The notes under the pieces are model-generated. The model was given only the letters and a program-made list of their open reading frames with translations. It ran no database searches and was not told the origin of the DNA. Position numbers and translations under genes: made by a program. From Actinernus sp. WN-2022 (lineage: Eukaryota; Cnidaria; Anthozoa; Actiniaria; Actinernidae), in the NCBI GenBank assembly GCA_030867875.1, contig JAOWCC010000916.1, forward strand, positions 1,248,001-1,312,000: a stretch of 64,000 nt of DNA. Reading direction: 5' to 3'. Positions within the stretch are counted from its first letter, which is position 1. Every line of letters starts with the position of its first letter. Positions 1-11,247 of the stretch are shown here, piece after piece.

Positions 1-577
1 ATCATAGCGAAGACTTATGTAGTTGATTTAAAGTTCAATAATTCATCTAGAATACAACACTTTTACTCGGGACAGGCAGGAAAGCTTAAAGTAACCTGAG
101 TATTTAAATGCACTCTACATATTTACTGTTAGGTCGAATATTTGCAGAACATAACGTATCCCTGGTCGGCGGCAAGAGAACGGGAAATGATCATGCCGAA
201 GTTTCAGGTTCGAGGTTTCAAGCGTGAATTCAGTGCTGTTGGGAGATCTTCTGATGACCTAAAATATCGAGATGACTCATGTAGTGGAGACATAATTACA
301 CCTGATCTGTGGGTTCAGGGCCAAATGAATATCAATTCGTTTGAAACTTTGACATTCTACATATTTTTCAGTGATTTTTGTCAGCGATTCTAAACTACAA
401 CCAGAGCGATAAAAAAAATTCAGCTCGATATCAGCGCAGTTTTTCCATTCTGTATTCTACCTCTGTGAATCTGAACTGATCAGTGTTATTAGACTGATAT
501 AACGTTTCAAAGAGCAGAAAGAAAGGATTCACATGTACAGCCGCTGACTGCACAGACTGCGCAAGAGCCTGGCTTAA
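1..577. repeat. Outer left arm of the giant palindrome (element F1, cut by window start)
   Basis: Read in reverse complement, this block matches 12,693-13,269 almost throughout (for example the 'cggcgg..gagaacggga' and 'gaacataac' stretches near 145-190). Positions 1-260 also resemble, inverted, 8,770-9,000, which makes this the outer terminal repeat of F1. Similarity to 12,693-13,269 stops at about 577, where other elements are inserted; the F1 homology resumes near 8,213. I see no convincing gene here. Confidence 0.8.
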
Positions 578-1471
578 GTTAACAAGAGCCCATCTGTATG
601 GCGCTTAAACGGGGTCAAAATGATCAGCATGAAGAACGAAACGACTAACTGTTGAATGATATAGTTAAAACAGTGGTGATCTAATTACCACTTGTGCAAT
701 GAAAAGGACAAGACACAAATGATATAAGCTAAAGACAAATGATCTAGCTACCAACGTCGAAATGATTCAAACAAATCTGGAATGGAATATACTAAACACA
801 ACCCATCTAGTGATCAACATCTAAATGACACGATAAACACACTAATGGAATGAGCTGTAACGAAATCATCTAGCTTCATTTTGACGAATGGAGTATACTG
901 AACACACATGACCTAGCCAAAACACAAACGATCTGGCGACCGATTTCGAAATAACACAAACAAATCTCGAACGATGCAACCAACATATATTCAGATTAAA
1001 CTATAACGAAATAATCTAACCAGTTTGTGAATGGAAAGGTGCACACAAGCAATCTAGCTATCGACGTGCCACTTAACAGCGTAAGGTCAATTGGAACAAC
1101 GTACAGTGGAATGGAACAGTCGACTGGGGGTCTTTGCTGTTACCACAGGTAGCCCAGACTCGACATATGTTTCCCGCTTAATATTCTGTGGGGTTCCTGT
1201 GGTATGTTTCATAAGCGATCTCGGAAGAGTTTATATAATTGCTCCTTGTGAATTCTCTTTTCCGATTCCTACGAAATAAATCTTCAAAAATAAAAGATTG
1301 ATACTTAAAAATTAATGAAGTTTGTGTGAGTGGTTTTGGGGTGATTGTGGGACTTCTAAAGCAGTTTATTAGGCCTCGAAGTTTTGACGGTTGGCCGCGT
1401 GTCTATACTAGCCTGATTTTCAGACGGTACGAGGTCGTCCGCTCACTTTATCCCCTCCCCGTCTGATCATC

Positions 1472-2513
1472 ATGAATTCTGTTTTGGCCACGTTTAAGTG
1501 GAGCTTATTTGCTTTGAGCCAGTTGTTTATCTTGAGCAATTCGGTATTTGCTCTGACAACAACATCAATAACATCTGCTCCACTAAACGTGATGCTGGTG
1601 TCATCAGCAAACATACAGGGTGTTCACGTTTCGAGGCAATTTGGTAAGTCGTTTATGTAGACGAGAAACAACAATGGGCCAAGTATCGATCTTGTGGAAC
1701 ACCGCAGGTAATCAAATGCTCAGTGGATTGAATGTTCTCCACCGAGCATGTCTGGTATCTATTTGAAAGGTTGGAGTGTAACAGACCAAGTGACCCATTG
1801 TTAATTCCGTACAATTTCAGGTTCTCTAGCAATAATTCATGGTTCACCGTATCGAAGGCCTTTTTCAGATCTAAAAATATTACAATATTAAAAAGACCTC
1901 GATCCATATTGATCAACCACGAGTTCGTAGAGTTTAGAAGAGCTGTCATTGTAGAGTGAAGTTTACGAAAACCAAATTGCTTATTTGATAGAAGGTTATG
2001 TGAAGAGAGAGAGCGATATAGTTGATCATACAGAATCCGCTCAAATACTTTGCTAACGACCGGCAGAACAGATATTGGCCGATAGTTATCCATATCATTT
2101 TTGGCGCCGCTCTTGAATAAAGGTGTAACGCGCGCTTTTTTCCAGTCTGCCGGAAATACACCTGAGTCAATTATGACGTTAAATAGGAAACAAAGATATT
2201 CCGAGACAACTGGCGCAGCTGCTTTAAGAATTTTCGCTGGGATACCATCAATACCTGTTGCTTTCTTGGGAGACAGTTTCTCGATTTGTTTGATAACTGT
2301 TGACAGATTTGTAAATGTAAAATCGAACCTGCAAGAGTTTGGCTTGATATACTCTCTAAAATCTAGCGAATCGTTTGTTAAACTTTGTGAGAGTCTAGGA
2401 CCAATCTCTGCAAAATGTGCATTGAATTCTTCTGCTATTTTTGCCGGGGATGAGATCGATTCGTTGTTACATTTTATCTCTGTTATAGTTTTATGTTGAG
2501 ACTGCCGTCCCAT
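1472..2513 (-). pseudogene. CR1/L2-like non-LTR retrotransposon, reverse transcriptase part (broken)
   Basis: The minus strand encodes the reverse transcriptase of a LINE of the CR1/L2 (Jockey superfamily) type. Recognisable motifs in order are YRPISVLPVVSKVFER (RT domain 1), FGFRKLHST, LDLKKAFDTVNH (RT A motif) and, in another frame downstream, MFADDTS (the FADD metal-binding motif). After GVPQ the frame is lost, so the expected segment between GVPQ and FADD is shifted. The frame ends just after TEFMMI where the sequence runs into the inverted arm of element C, so the C-terminal thumb is missing. Known function of the family: target-primed reverse transcription. This copy cannot encode an active enzyme. 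Codons beyond 1469 are arm sequence, not LINE. Confidence 0.88.
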
Positions 2514-2681
2514 TAAGTTATTGACTGTCTTCCAAGTGGCTTTAGGGTCGCTTTCGTTTTTTTCAATCTCATTGTTATAATATTCTTGCTTCGCTTGCTT
2601 CAGTGTTGCATTAACCTTGTTCCTTAGGCGAGTGTTTTCAAACCAGAAGTCTCTGTTTTTTTGTTATTGCATGGTTTCGTT

Positions 2682-3315
2682 TCATTTTATCGCGTTCATA
2701 CATCCGAATTCCTTTATGTCTTTAGTGACCCAAGGCAAATTGTGAGAACGCACTCTTTTTGTTCTAATAGGAGCGTGCTTGTCAACGACCTGCATTAACA
2801 TTAATTTCCAAGCCGACCAAATCTGATTGGAATTTTCCAGTAAAAACAAGTCATCCCATTGTTGGCACCGAAGGTCGTTTAGAAATTTTAGCGTATTAAA
2901 CAATTTAAAACTTCTTGATTTGATCACTTTGATATACTTTTTACCCAAAGACTTTAGTTTTCTCACACCAATTAAAGATTAAGCTGTGATCGCTGATTCC
3001 AAGATGAACAACTCCGGAAGCAACAATCATCTCCGGATCACTAGTTATTGGAACATCTAGTAGCGATGAACAAGATTCCGTGATTCGAGTGTAATAGTAG
3101 CTGATCTATGAGTTGACTTAATTGAAGCAGATCGCAGAGACTTCAGCCGTTTACTATTCGGGTCGCTAAAATTAAGCCAATTGGAATTCAGGTCGCCTAA
3201 TATATACATCTCTTTGTTCTCGTTATCGATGTTAGTAATAAGTAGTTCCATCTTCGAGAAATATTCTATAGATGAGTTAGGTGGTCTATAAATAGATGTT
3301 ATTATAATGGTTTGG
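2682..3315 (-). pseudogene. Same LINE, endonuclease end and linker (frameshifted)
   Basis: Upstream of the reverse transcriptase on the minus strand, short frames give SIYRPPNSS and GDLNSNW, characteristic of the apurinic endonuclease (exonuclease-endonuclease-phosphatase fold) of LINEs. They are followed by VVDKHAPIRTKRVR and LPWVTKDIK, the usual linker before the RT domain. The parts lie in the expected order and spacing but in different frames with stops between, so this is a decayed copy. The 5' part of the endonuclease and any ORF1 are absent. Confidence 0.8.
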
Positions 3316-3330
3316 AATTTGGCTTTTGAA

Positions 3331-4065
3331 TTTCCACGCTAGAAAATTCTTGTTATGTTCTAGACTACTAACAAATTCGTAGGCTGGGAATATTTTGCCA
3401 TAGTATTTTCGGTTGACGCGATTTCCACCTAGAAAATCCGAACAGCTAATAGCTTTCTAGAATACGTCAAAAGACATAGTAGGCGCCTTAAAATGGCTAG
3501 ATAAGCTGCAGACAACTGGTTTCAAACGAATTTCAAAAAGTACTCGTTGGGTGACCTTGATTAATAGAACGAGTCTAAATACACCTTAAAGTGAATAATT
3601 TAGCGCAATTTTCAAGCGATCTTTTTCGTGGAGGGAGTATTCTGCAACTAAGCCCAACAAACTACACTAGGACACCTTTAGGCATACATATCAAGCTTCA
3701 AAACGTTTTAAAAATAAAAGTAAAAGCGTAAAAGTTCTAAGATCACATGCAGTAATAAACTTTACGGCATGGAATTGATGCTGATATTTCTTGTATGCAT
3801 TCTCATACACTGTCCTGCAAATACTGCACGCAAACTTCCGTTTAAAATGTTGCTGCTCTCCAAATAACCACAGCAGCTCAAACAGGTACCATTCTGAGAA
3901 ATCTACAGAAGTAGTTGAAGCTGTAGAATATTTTTTCCAGTGCATGAAAGGTGATAGATTCTAACTAGTAAGAGCCGTTTCTGCACGATTATTCTACACA
4001 AAACGCGGCTTATTGTAAAAACAAAGGTTGATGACGTCAGGAACATGAAAGTCTGTGAAGTCCAT
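3331..4065. repeat. Mutator-like interior sequence inside element C
   Basis: About 3920-4065 resembles the right interior of the 5512-7057 element: the 'gaagctgtagaa' and 'cagtgcatgaaa' stretches, then 'gatgacgtcaggaaca' and 'gaagtccatcagac' next to the inner terminus. No coding sequence is convincing. It suggests the core of C was once an element of that family. Confidence 0.5.
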
Positions 4066-4919
4066 CAGACGGGGAGGGGGAGAAAGTGAGCGGACGGCCT
4101 CGTACCGTCTGAAAATCAGGCTAGTATAGACACGCGGCCAACCTCAAAACTTCGTGGCATAATAGAAGTCCCAAAATCGCCCCAAAACCACTCACACAAC
4201 TTCATTAAGTATCAATATTTTATTTTTGAAGATTTATTTCGTAGGAATCGGAAAAGAGAATTCACAAGGAGCAATAATATAAACTCTTCCGAGATCGCTT
4301 ATGAAACATACCACATTAGTAACCCAACAGACTAATAAGCGGGAAACATATGTCGAGTCTGGGCTGCCTGTGGTAACAGCAAAGACCCCCAGTCGACTGT
4401 TCCATTCCACTGTACGTTGTTCCAATTGACCCTACGCTGTTAAATGGCACGTCGATAGCTAGATTGCTTGTGTGTGCACCTTTCCATTCACAAACTGGTT
4501 AGATTATTTCGTTATAGTTTAATCTGAATATATGGTTGCATCGTTCGAGATTTGTTTGTGTTATTTCGGAATCGGTCGCCAGATCGTTTGCTAGGTCATG
4601 TGTGTTCAGTATACTCCATTCGTCAAAATGAAGCTAGATGATTTCATTACAGCTCATTCCATTAGTGTGTTTATCGTGTCATTTAGATGTTGATCACTAG
4701 ATGGGTTGTGTTTAGTATATTCCATTCCAGATTTGTTTGAATCATTTCGACGTTGGTAGCTAGATCATTTGTCTTTAGCTTATATCATTTGTGTCTTGTC
4801 CTTTTCACTGCACAAGCGGTAATTAGATCACCACTGTTTTAACTATATCATTCAACAGTTAGTCGTTTCGTTCTTCATGCTGATCATTTTGACCCCGTTT
4901 AAGCGCCATACATCTGGGC

Positions 4920-5427
4920 TTTCACTCGGGCCACATGAGATTGAAGATGAAATACACTTTCATTTGAAATCCTCTTAGTAATAATCAAAGGGAATAATTA
5001 TTAGCTGAATTTAGCAGTCTTTAGGAGTGGCCGGTAGCGCGGTGACTTTCATTCTCTGCTCCCCTAGTATATATGTAATTTAATATTTTTGTTTTTCTCG
5101 TATGTTGACCTTTTAATTTAAACACTACTTATTCGTTTAACACACTGCATTTGAGCAGGCATATATTCATTGTTTTGAGCCCGAGAATTAACCGAACTAC
5201 CGTACTTCATGGTCCCTTTCTTTAGTAGTGGGTTGTCGGTCAGGTGATTGTAAACTCTCGTCATTTAGCACAGAAAATGTATTCTGATGAATAGGGATCG
5301 GGTTGTCATGTAAGAAAGATGGCTCTTGAAGAAACTGATTCGTTTCTAAAGCTTCAGTAGGTTGGGTAGTCTCGAAACACTGGAGACCTTGGTCATTGTC
5401 TTCTTTTTTGTATTCTTGATTTTTTTT
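4920..5427. other. Unassigned stretch
   Basis: No repeat partner or gene is recognised. It lies between the outer end of element C and the interrupted coiled-coil frame. Confidence 0.4.
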
Positions 5428-7252
5428 TTAAGTTTGAAAGTCGTATCTTAGCTTTATTATATCCGCTTTCAACTCGCCATTTTCAACTTCTAGGTCAATT
5501 ATACGTGATGATAGCCTGATTATCAGACTGTCGATGTCGTCCGCTCACTTCCTCCCACCTCCCAGTCTGATGGACTTCGACATAAACCGTGTTCCTGACG
5601 TCATTTAATTTCGACCAATCAGAGCGAAGGTTTTATTTTTAGAGAACTGAGGTATGCGTGGAATGTCCAGTGAAGCCTGCATGAAGGACAAGCCAAATCG
5701 CGGACGATACAAACGGACTTGATATGGCTTTGGAGAAAGCGTGCGAAACTTTCGACATATTTTCTGAATTATTTCCCGAACAGCGAAAAGCAATTTACCC
5801 CTCGTTTCCCGGAAGGACCTTGGCCATCACAGCTACATCTATAGGCGACGACCAGGTAGAGATTCGAGAAAGGAGAAATTATGTATAGCCTTCTAGTACA
5901 GCTCGCTAGAATCACGCTTTCCTGCACTGCAGAATTCTTATGTTTTACAGCTTCAAACTTATGTCGATTTCTCAGAACTAACCCTAACCATATCCTGTTT
6001 GAGCTGCTATGGATTTTTGGGCAGCAGGAACTTTTTAAATAGGATTTTTCGTACAGTATTTCAAGCGCATGGTCACAACACTGATTTGTTGTACTTTACA
6101 ATTTGTCAAAATCAAGACTGTTCAAAATTCTGATAACATAAATATTTAGGCAAATGTAATCCAACTTTTACCATGACATATTCACTATATGTGTTCACTC
6201 CTGTAAAAAAATCATGCCATTCCATGAAAGATTTAGTCTTCTTAAGGCGAAAAAGCTAAGATATTTCAGCTTTTAGGTCAGCAAAATTGTCAAAATAAAG
6301 TGTGTTAAAAATTCTGCAAACATAAATAATTGCCCAAATGTCGTGAAACTATTACCATGACATACTCAGTATGTGTGTTCACTGCTGTAAAAAACTCATT
6401 ACATTTCATGAAATATTTGGTCTTCTAAATGCCAACATTCTAGGAGACATCACATTTTAATACAAAGCGGTCGAGGAAGATTAATGATTTTCCAAAGCCC
6501 GTAGCTAGTAGATTCATAAACATCGCGATATCGATAGCGTTTCCTATCAGATTTTCCCAGTACACGTCTGAGGACAACATGTTTCTCCACGTTCTGTTTC
6601 TATAAGTTTGAAGCTGTAGAACATATTCTGCAGTGCATGAAAGAGCCGTGATTCTGGCGATCTGTAGAAGTTGTAGAAGCTAGCTACATAATTTCTCCTC
6701 TCTTGATTCTCGACCTGGTCGTCGCCTTATAGATGCAGCTGTGGTAGCAAAGGTCCTTCCGGGAAACGAAGTATAATAATGCCTTTCTCTGTTCGGGAAA
6801 TAATTCAGAAATGTCGAAAGTTTCGCACGCTTTCTCCAAAGCCATATCAAGTCGGTTTGTATCGTCCGCGATTTGGCTTGTCCTTCATGCAGGCTTCACT
6901 GGACATTCCACGCATACCTCAGTTCTCTAAAAATAAAACCTTCGCTCTGATTGGTCGAAATTAAATGACGTCAGGAACACGGTTTATGTCGAAGTCCATC
7001 AGACTGGGAGGTGGGAGGAAGTGAGCGGACGACATCGACAGTCTGATAATCAGGCTAACGTGATGACAGCATCTTGACTTCGGTCTTGTATATATTATTT
7101 TGATGCACTAATTTGTCTTCCAAATGACTGAGTTTCGTTTCTTGATTCGTGTTTTGATGTGACGAGAGTAAGAATTCATTACGCATATCAGTTAGGTCAG
7201 CCTCCATGTTACAAATCAAGGTCATTAAATCAGCGAGAGTTCTTATTGCGGG
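5428..7252 (-). pseudogene. Coiled-coil coding segment split by a Mutator-like insertion
   Basis: Two minus-strand pieces, 7252-7067 and 5511-5428, lie either side of the transposon at 5512-7057. The upstream piece contains NMEADLTDMRNEF and the downstream piece has a heptad-like pattern (DLEVENGELKADIIKL) ending in a stop at 5430-5428. When only one copy of the 9-bp target duplication is counted, the frame is continuous across the site with no stop. The upstream end at 7252 follows TTGTTAG, which could be a splice acceptor. The product is unrecognised. It may be the coiled-coil tail of a retroelement ORF1/gag-like protein or of a host gene, and it may belong with the frames at 7309-7899. Confidence 0.5.
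5503..7066. mobile_element. Non-autonomous Mutator-like element B1 with 9-bp target duplication
   Basis: The element is 5512-7057 (1,546 bp). It begins TAGCCTGATTATCAGACTG and ends with the exact inverse. The terminal inverted repeats run inward for roughly 440 bp (to about 5960 and from about 6600). It is flanked by a perfect direct repeat ACGTGATGA at 5503-5511 and 7058-7066. A 9-bp duplication with very long terminal repeats is the hallmark of Mutator-like elements (established knowledge). No transposase is encoded; the short frames in the two arms mirror each other. Confidence 0.88.
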
Positions 7253-7308
7253 CTAACAATCCTCGTGAAGAATCTAAAGAATTCCGTCTCTTCCGGTTTG
7301 AATTTGAC

Positions 7309-7506
7309 TCATGTGTATGTTGCTTTTGGAGTTTCAAGGATATGTTGATCCAAAACTACAGGCTCTTGGGGTTTTTCATTGACTTGTGAACTTGCAGGCT
7401 CTGTAACTTGTTTTGTTTTCTTAGTATAACATAAAGTGTTGAACATGTTCTCAAGCATGTCGCGCGTGACCTCTGTTTCTTCATTCATTAAGTTCTCTAC
7501 TTTCAT
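7309..7506 (-). CDS. Unrecognised short frame downstream of 7564-7899
   Basis: It starts MKVENLMNEETEV with an ATG and runs 65 residues: acidic and polar, with a likely helical N-terminal half. It lies between the frame at 7564-7899 and the split coiled-coil on the same strand, so all three may be pieces of one decayed gene, plausibly a retroelement gag-like protein. I do not recognise a domain. Confidence 0.3.
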   Translation of the reverse strand: MKVENLMNEETEVTRDMLENMFNTLCYTKKTKQVTEPASSQVNEKPQEPVVLDQHILETPKATYT

Positions 7507-7563
7507 CTGTAATCTGGGAAACTCAATCTTTGCCCATGCCTTGGCACATAACTATTCCTGTTG

Positions 7564-7899
7564 TTAAGTAGACGTGGATGGTTGTAAGTAAAATCCTTCG
7601 ACAGCTTGTACCGTTTCCGCGAGGTCAATACTCTCTGACTGTGTCTCTGCCTCATTTAAGTGGTCGATCCAACTTACAGTAAATTTAAATCTCTGACAGT
7701 TTTTAAGAGACTCATAATATTGGTCTTGAAGTGCCTTCACCCAAAATAAGATGTTCTCCTCGGATGTTTTAAATGCAGCACAGCGAGCCGATGGCTTATA
7801 GATTCCAATATCTATTTCTTCGAATTTTAGCTTTCCGGATCCTGGCCCCTTCACTGGCTTCAGGTCGTCGTACGTGTCGTATATAAAATCACTGGCCAT
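7564..7899 (-). CDS. Unrecognised 111-residue protein just after a primer-binding-like site
   Basis: ATG at 7899 gives a 111-residue frame starting MASDFIYDTYDD, with a helical centre (ENILFWVKALQDQYYESL) and an acidic end. The start follows by about 25 bp a TGGCGCTATTGTCGGAG stretch on the same strand that looks like the primer-binding region after an LTR. This would suit the first gene (gag) of an LTR retrotransposon. I recognise no capsid or nucleocapsid motif, no CCHC knuckle, and no pol gene follows in the window. A host gene exon is the alternative. Confidence 0.4.
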   Translation of the reverse strand: MASDFIYDTYDDLKPVKGPGSGKLKFEEIDIGIYKPSARCAAFKTSEENILFWVKALQDQYYESLKNCQRFKFTVSWIDHLNEAETQSESIDLAETVQAVEGFYLQPSTST

Positions 7900-7921
7900 C
7901 TGGGTAAAAATCGCGGTCCTT

Positions 7922-8200
7922 CGGCTCCGACAATAGCGCCAGTTGAAAAATCCTGAGCCTGTTGGAAGGCTTTCGCACGAGTGAAGTTTAATAAAACATT
8001 AAACTGCTTACAGTTGAGATGGGACTCCAAATTAGAGAGAAAGTTCCTCGCGGGTCCTCCACCATCTTGATTTACTGTATTAAATTATGTAAATAAATTA
8101 ACCTGATTGGTGTGAACTTGAACTTTAACGCACGTGTAGAAATTTTGCTGCACGAAAAAAAAAAAAAAAACGGCTTGCAAGACTCGGTGCTGCCACAGGC
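7922..8200 (-). repeat. Possible solo LTR end plus primer-binding site
   Basis: On the minus strand, sequence starting TGTGGCAGCACC near 8199 ends ...ATTTTTCA at 7943. Two bases later comes TGGCGCTATTGTCGGAG, arranged as an LTR end, two-base spacer and primer-binding site. A 16-base A tract interrupts it at about 8155-8170. I found no second LTR near 4920-5250, so this call is weak. Confidence 0.3.
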
Positions 8201-8212
8201 AGCTCGAGTAAA

Positions 8213-9135
8213 AACGTGTAAACAAAGCAAAATACTAAACACTTTATAGTGTAACGTAAGAAAACCTCTTACAGTTTGACCATCGATTCGTTTCCTTTAA
8301 CTGCTGTGTGTATATAATGTTTATTTTTAGCTGATCCGATGAAACGAAATTCACAAACTGCTGCTGTTTTGAAGCTGCAAATAATAAACAGTTTCGTCAG
8401 AGTTATGAGATTTAAATAGCATAGAAAATAAATTTTAAGAATGAAAGAAATGTGAACTATTCAACAATAATAAGAATATTCAGCGATGCGAAACCAAGAA
8501 TTATCGAACATACCTTTCATAAAAGCATTCACAAAAAAATTAATACCATAAAAACTGCCGAGCCTTGAATAAAACTGGATAAGAGAATTTGAAGAGTTTA
8601 TTAGAAAATGTTAGAATCGTTTAGTACTATGGCAATGATATGGGATACGTTTATTTCTATCCGTTTCTTAATCGAAATATTAATGATTTGTGGTCAATAA
8701 ATTTGTAAATTGTGTAAACCTTTAAGCCATTTTAATCTCTTCAATTTTCCGCAAAACAGTTTCAAATATAGCGTTGAATTCTTGCTTCGCAGATGAAATT
8801 CCGCATGATAGTTCCGTCCGGGTTACCTTCTGTTAACGTAAACATTAATTCATAAAATCGTGACAAATATTTGACCAAACAGTAAATAGAGTGCATTTAC
8901 TTTACTTTAAGCTTTCCTGCCTGTTCCAAGTAAAGGTGTTGTATTCCAGATAAATTTTTGAACTTTTAATCAACTACACAAGTCTTCGCTATGATGATTT
9001 GGAAACGCGCGTGGATATAGGCTTTAGTTGCATTTTAATGAACTTACTCCTACCCATAATAATGCACCCGATATAGTTATATAGTTGAGGTGAGGGGGGT
9101 CAAAGTTTTTGCACTTTGCTGTATATATATATACA
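8213..9135. repeat. Left palindrome arm, inner part of element F1
   Basis: This is the reverse complement of 10,850-12,660 once the TTAA-flanked insertion 11,252-11,978 is removed. It contains the empty target TTAA at 8722-8725. The last 140 bp ('cgctatgatgatttgg' through the TA tract) recur in direct orientation at 13,258-13,400. No gene is seen. Confidence 0.8.
9121..9134. repeat. (TA)n junction between F1 and J
   Basis: A TA tract is flanked on both sides by related terminal sequences pointing away from it: 'tttgcactttgctg' to the left and 'caaattgcaaaaattctg' to the right. Confidence 0.7.
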
Positions 9136-10850
9136 AATTGCAAAAATTCTGTCAAACCCAACTATATTACTATATCAATATATCGGTTGCATTGTGGGAA
9201 GGATTACTCGTCACTCGACTCACGCTCTAACAACCCGTTGACCCGCACACGAGACCGACGCAATAATGGATACGTTTAGCTTACATCTGAGAGTTTTGTA
9301 GGAAGTTACCAAAAGCAATGTTCCTACTTTAGTATTTCCGAGATACCTAAATTTTGTTCACCTGTTTAAATCGTATAAATTGGAACATCATCCACCTCAC
9401 AGTTATGAGCGCGTAATTTCAATTATCACGATCTATGCATGGCCACTTGAAGCGCAATGGCTGCGGCCAGAATAAAACCAAGTTTTTACACTTCATCATC
9501 GAGAAGGTACTTATATTTATACCAGATAACCTCAAGCCCTTCCTACTGATAAACACGCTCAATCCGGCTAAGACTCAAACTAGATATTTCGTTGCAGGTC
9601 GCGTCGCATTTAAATGTAAACTTTGATCTCGTTCGTGAGTTCAGCGTATAAATAACATGTGAAATTTCATTTCGTTTAATGAATAAGTTTTGGGAACGTA
9701 GCTTGGTTGAAACTTCATTCAACATCACTCCTAGCTTTCTAATTATGTGCAAACAGTGCGTTTTGAAATTCCTCACGTGTATTCAGTCACCCGTTCAATA
9801 GCACTGAATACTTTTGTCACTTGAGTTAGTCACGATGAGAGATAAAAATATCAGTGGTGTCAGTTTATGAATTTGGAGAAGTTAATTAATGATTGTGTAG
9901 TTGCTATAGAAGTTCTACGTCAAATTAATGAAAATAAAAGAGCAGATCCAATTATATCATTTTACTTTTTGCGTTGACTGTGTTTTGTTTGTCCACTTCT
10001 TTTATTTTTGCATTTGAAAATAATTAAGGAAACCTATATGTAAAATTCTACTTCCTCAATGTAATTACTACATTTGTCATCATTCACCGGACAGCCGGAA
10101 AAACCCGTGACAAATTGGAATGAATTCGAACATGCTGATAAAATGAAGCAACGTAGTTAGCGTAGTTTAATTTCTTATTTATAAACCGTATTAATAAAAT
10201 GGATGTTTACCTAAATATCAAAACTGCAGCCGAAATTGTAAAGACTAATTTATTTATTAGGACAACGCTTACCTTTCTCGTAGTTAGCCTTACATATATA
10301 TTTTTATTATACTCTGCTAATTCGTCTTTCGCTGCTTTCGCCCACGTTATCGAACTTCCGATTACAGCGACGCGACCTTAAACAAAATATCTCAATTTGA
10401 AGTTTAAAGTCTTAGCCGGATTGTGCTGGCTTTTAGTAGGAACGGCTTGAAGTCATCTGGTATAAATACAAGCACCTTCTCGATGATGAAGTAGAAAAAC
10501 TTGGTTTTATTCTGGCCGCAGCCATTGCGCTTCAAGTGGACATGCATAGATCGTGACAATTGAAATTACGCGCTCATAACTGTGAGGTGGATGATGTTCC
10601 AATTAATACGACTTAAACAGATTAACAAAATTTAGGTATCTCGGAACTACTAAAGCAGGAACAATTTCTTTTGGTAACTTCCTCGAAAACCCTCAGATAC
10701 ATGCTAAAGGTAGCCATTATTGCGTCGGGCTCGTGTGCGGGTCAACGGGTAAGAGTAGTTGAGTGACGAGTAATCCTCCCACAATGCACCCGATATACTT
10801 ATATAGTGATATAGTTGGGTTTGACAGAATTTTTGCAATTCGCTGTATAT
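9136..10850. mobile_element. Element J, central inverted-repeat element of the palindrome
   Basis: The arms 9136-9600 and 10,385-10,850 are inverted copies (for example 'gcgcaatggctgcggcc' at 9455 and its inverse near 10,520). About 780 bp between them is unique. The termini (caaattgcaaaaattctgtc) are a variant of the F termini (cagcaaagtgcaaaaactttg), so J and F belong to one superfamily. No transposase is encoded. The short frame at 10,199-10,381 in the unique core has a hydrophobic stretch but no recognisable domain. Confidence 0.65.
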
Positions 10851-10861
10851 ATATATATACA
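10843..10861. repeat. (TA)n junction between J and F2
   Basis: A TA tract lies at the junction of the J and F2 termini, mirroring the tract at 9121-9134. Confidence 0.7.
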
Positions 10862-11247
10862 GCAAAGTGCAAAAACTTTGACCCCCCGCTCCTCAACTAT
10901 ATCGATATATCGGGTGCATTATGGGTAGGAGTAAGTCATTAAAATGCAACTACAGCCAAATATTCGCGCGCGTTTGCAAATCATCACAGCGAAGACTTGT
11001 GTAGTTGATTTAAATTTCAAGAATTTATCTAGAATACAACACTTTTACTCGGAACAGGCAGGAAAGTAAATGCACTCTCTATTTTCTGTTTAGACAAATA
11101 TTTTTCCTGATTTTATATTATAAATTAATGTTTACGTTAGCAGAACGTAACGCGGACGGAACTATCATGCCGAATTTCATCTGCAAAGCAAGAATTCAAC
11201 GCTATTTTTGAAACTGTTTCGCGGAAAATTGAAGAGATTAAAATAGC

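Larger units (their letters stand above)
586..4919. mobile_element. Fold-back element C with about 860-bp inverted arms enclosing a LINE fragment
   Basis: The left arm (586-1469) and right arm (4066-4919) are long, near-identical inverted repeats. The outer ends read AGCCCA...TGGGCT. Each arm encodes the same 60-residue spurious frame (1091-1279 plus, 4234-4425 minus), an independent sign of mirror symmetry. The inner end of each arm is a Mutator-like terminus (TAGCCTGATTTTCAGACGG) like those at 5512 and 42,018. Between the arms lie a CR1/L2-type LINE fragment and about 700 bp resembling the interior of the 5512-7057 element. I could not find a direct target duplication at 586/4919. Confidence 0.75.

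Noticed and set aside
1091..4425. Two nearly identical 62-63-residue proteins on opposite strands (1091-1279, 4234-4425)
   Set aside because: They are the same inverted arm of element C read twice; no known domain.
5605..6964. Mirror-image 60-residue frames at 5605-5793 and 6779-6964, and their relative near 42,053
   Set aside because: Generated by the terminal repeats of the B-type Mutator-like elements; no sign of protein constraint.
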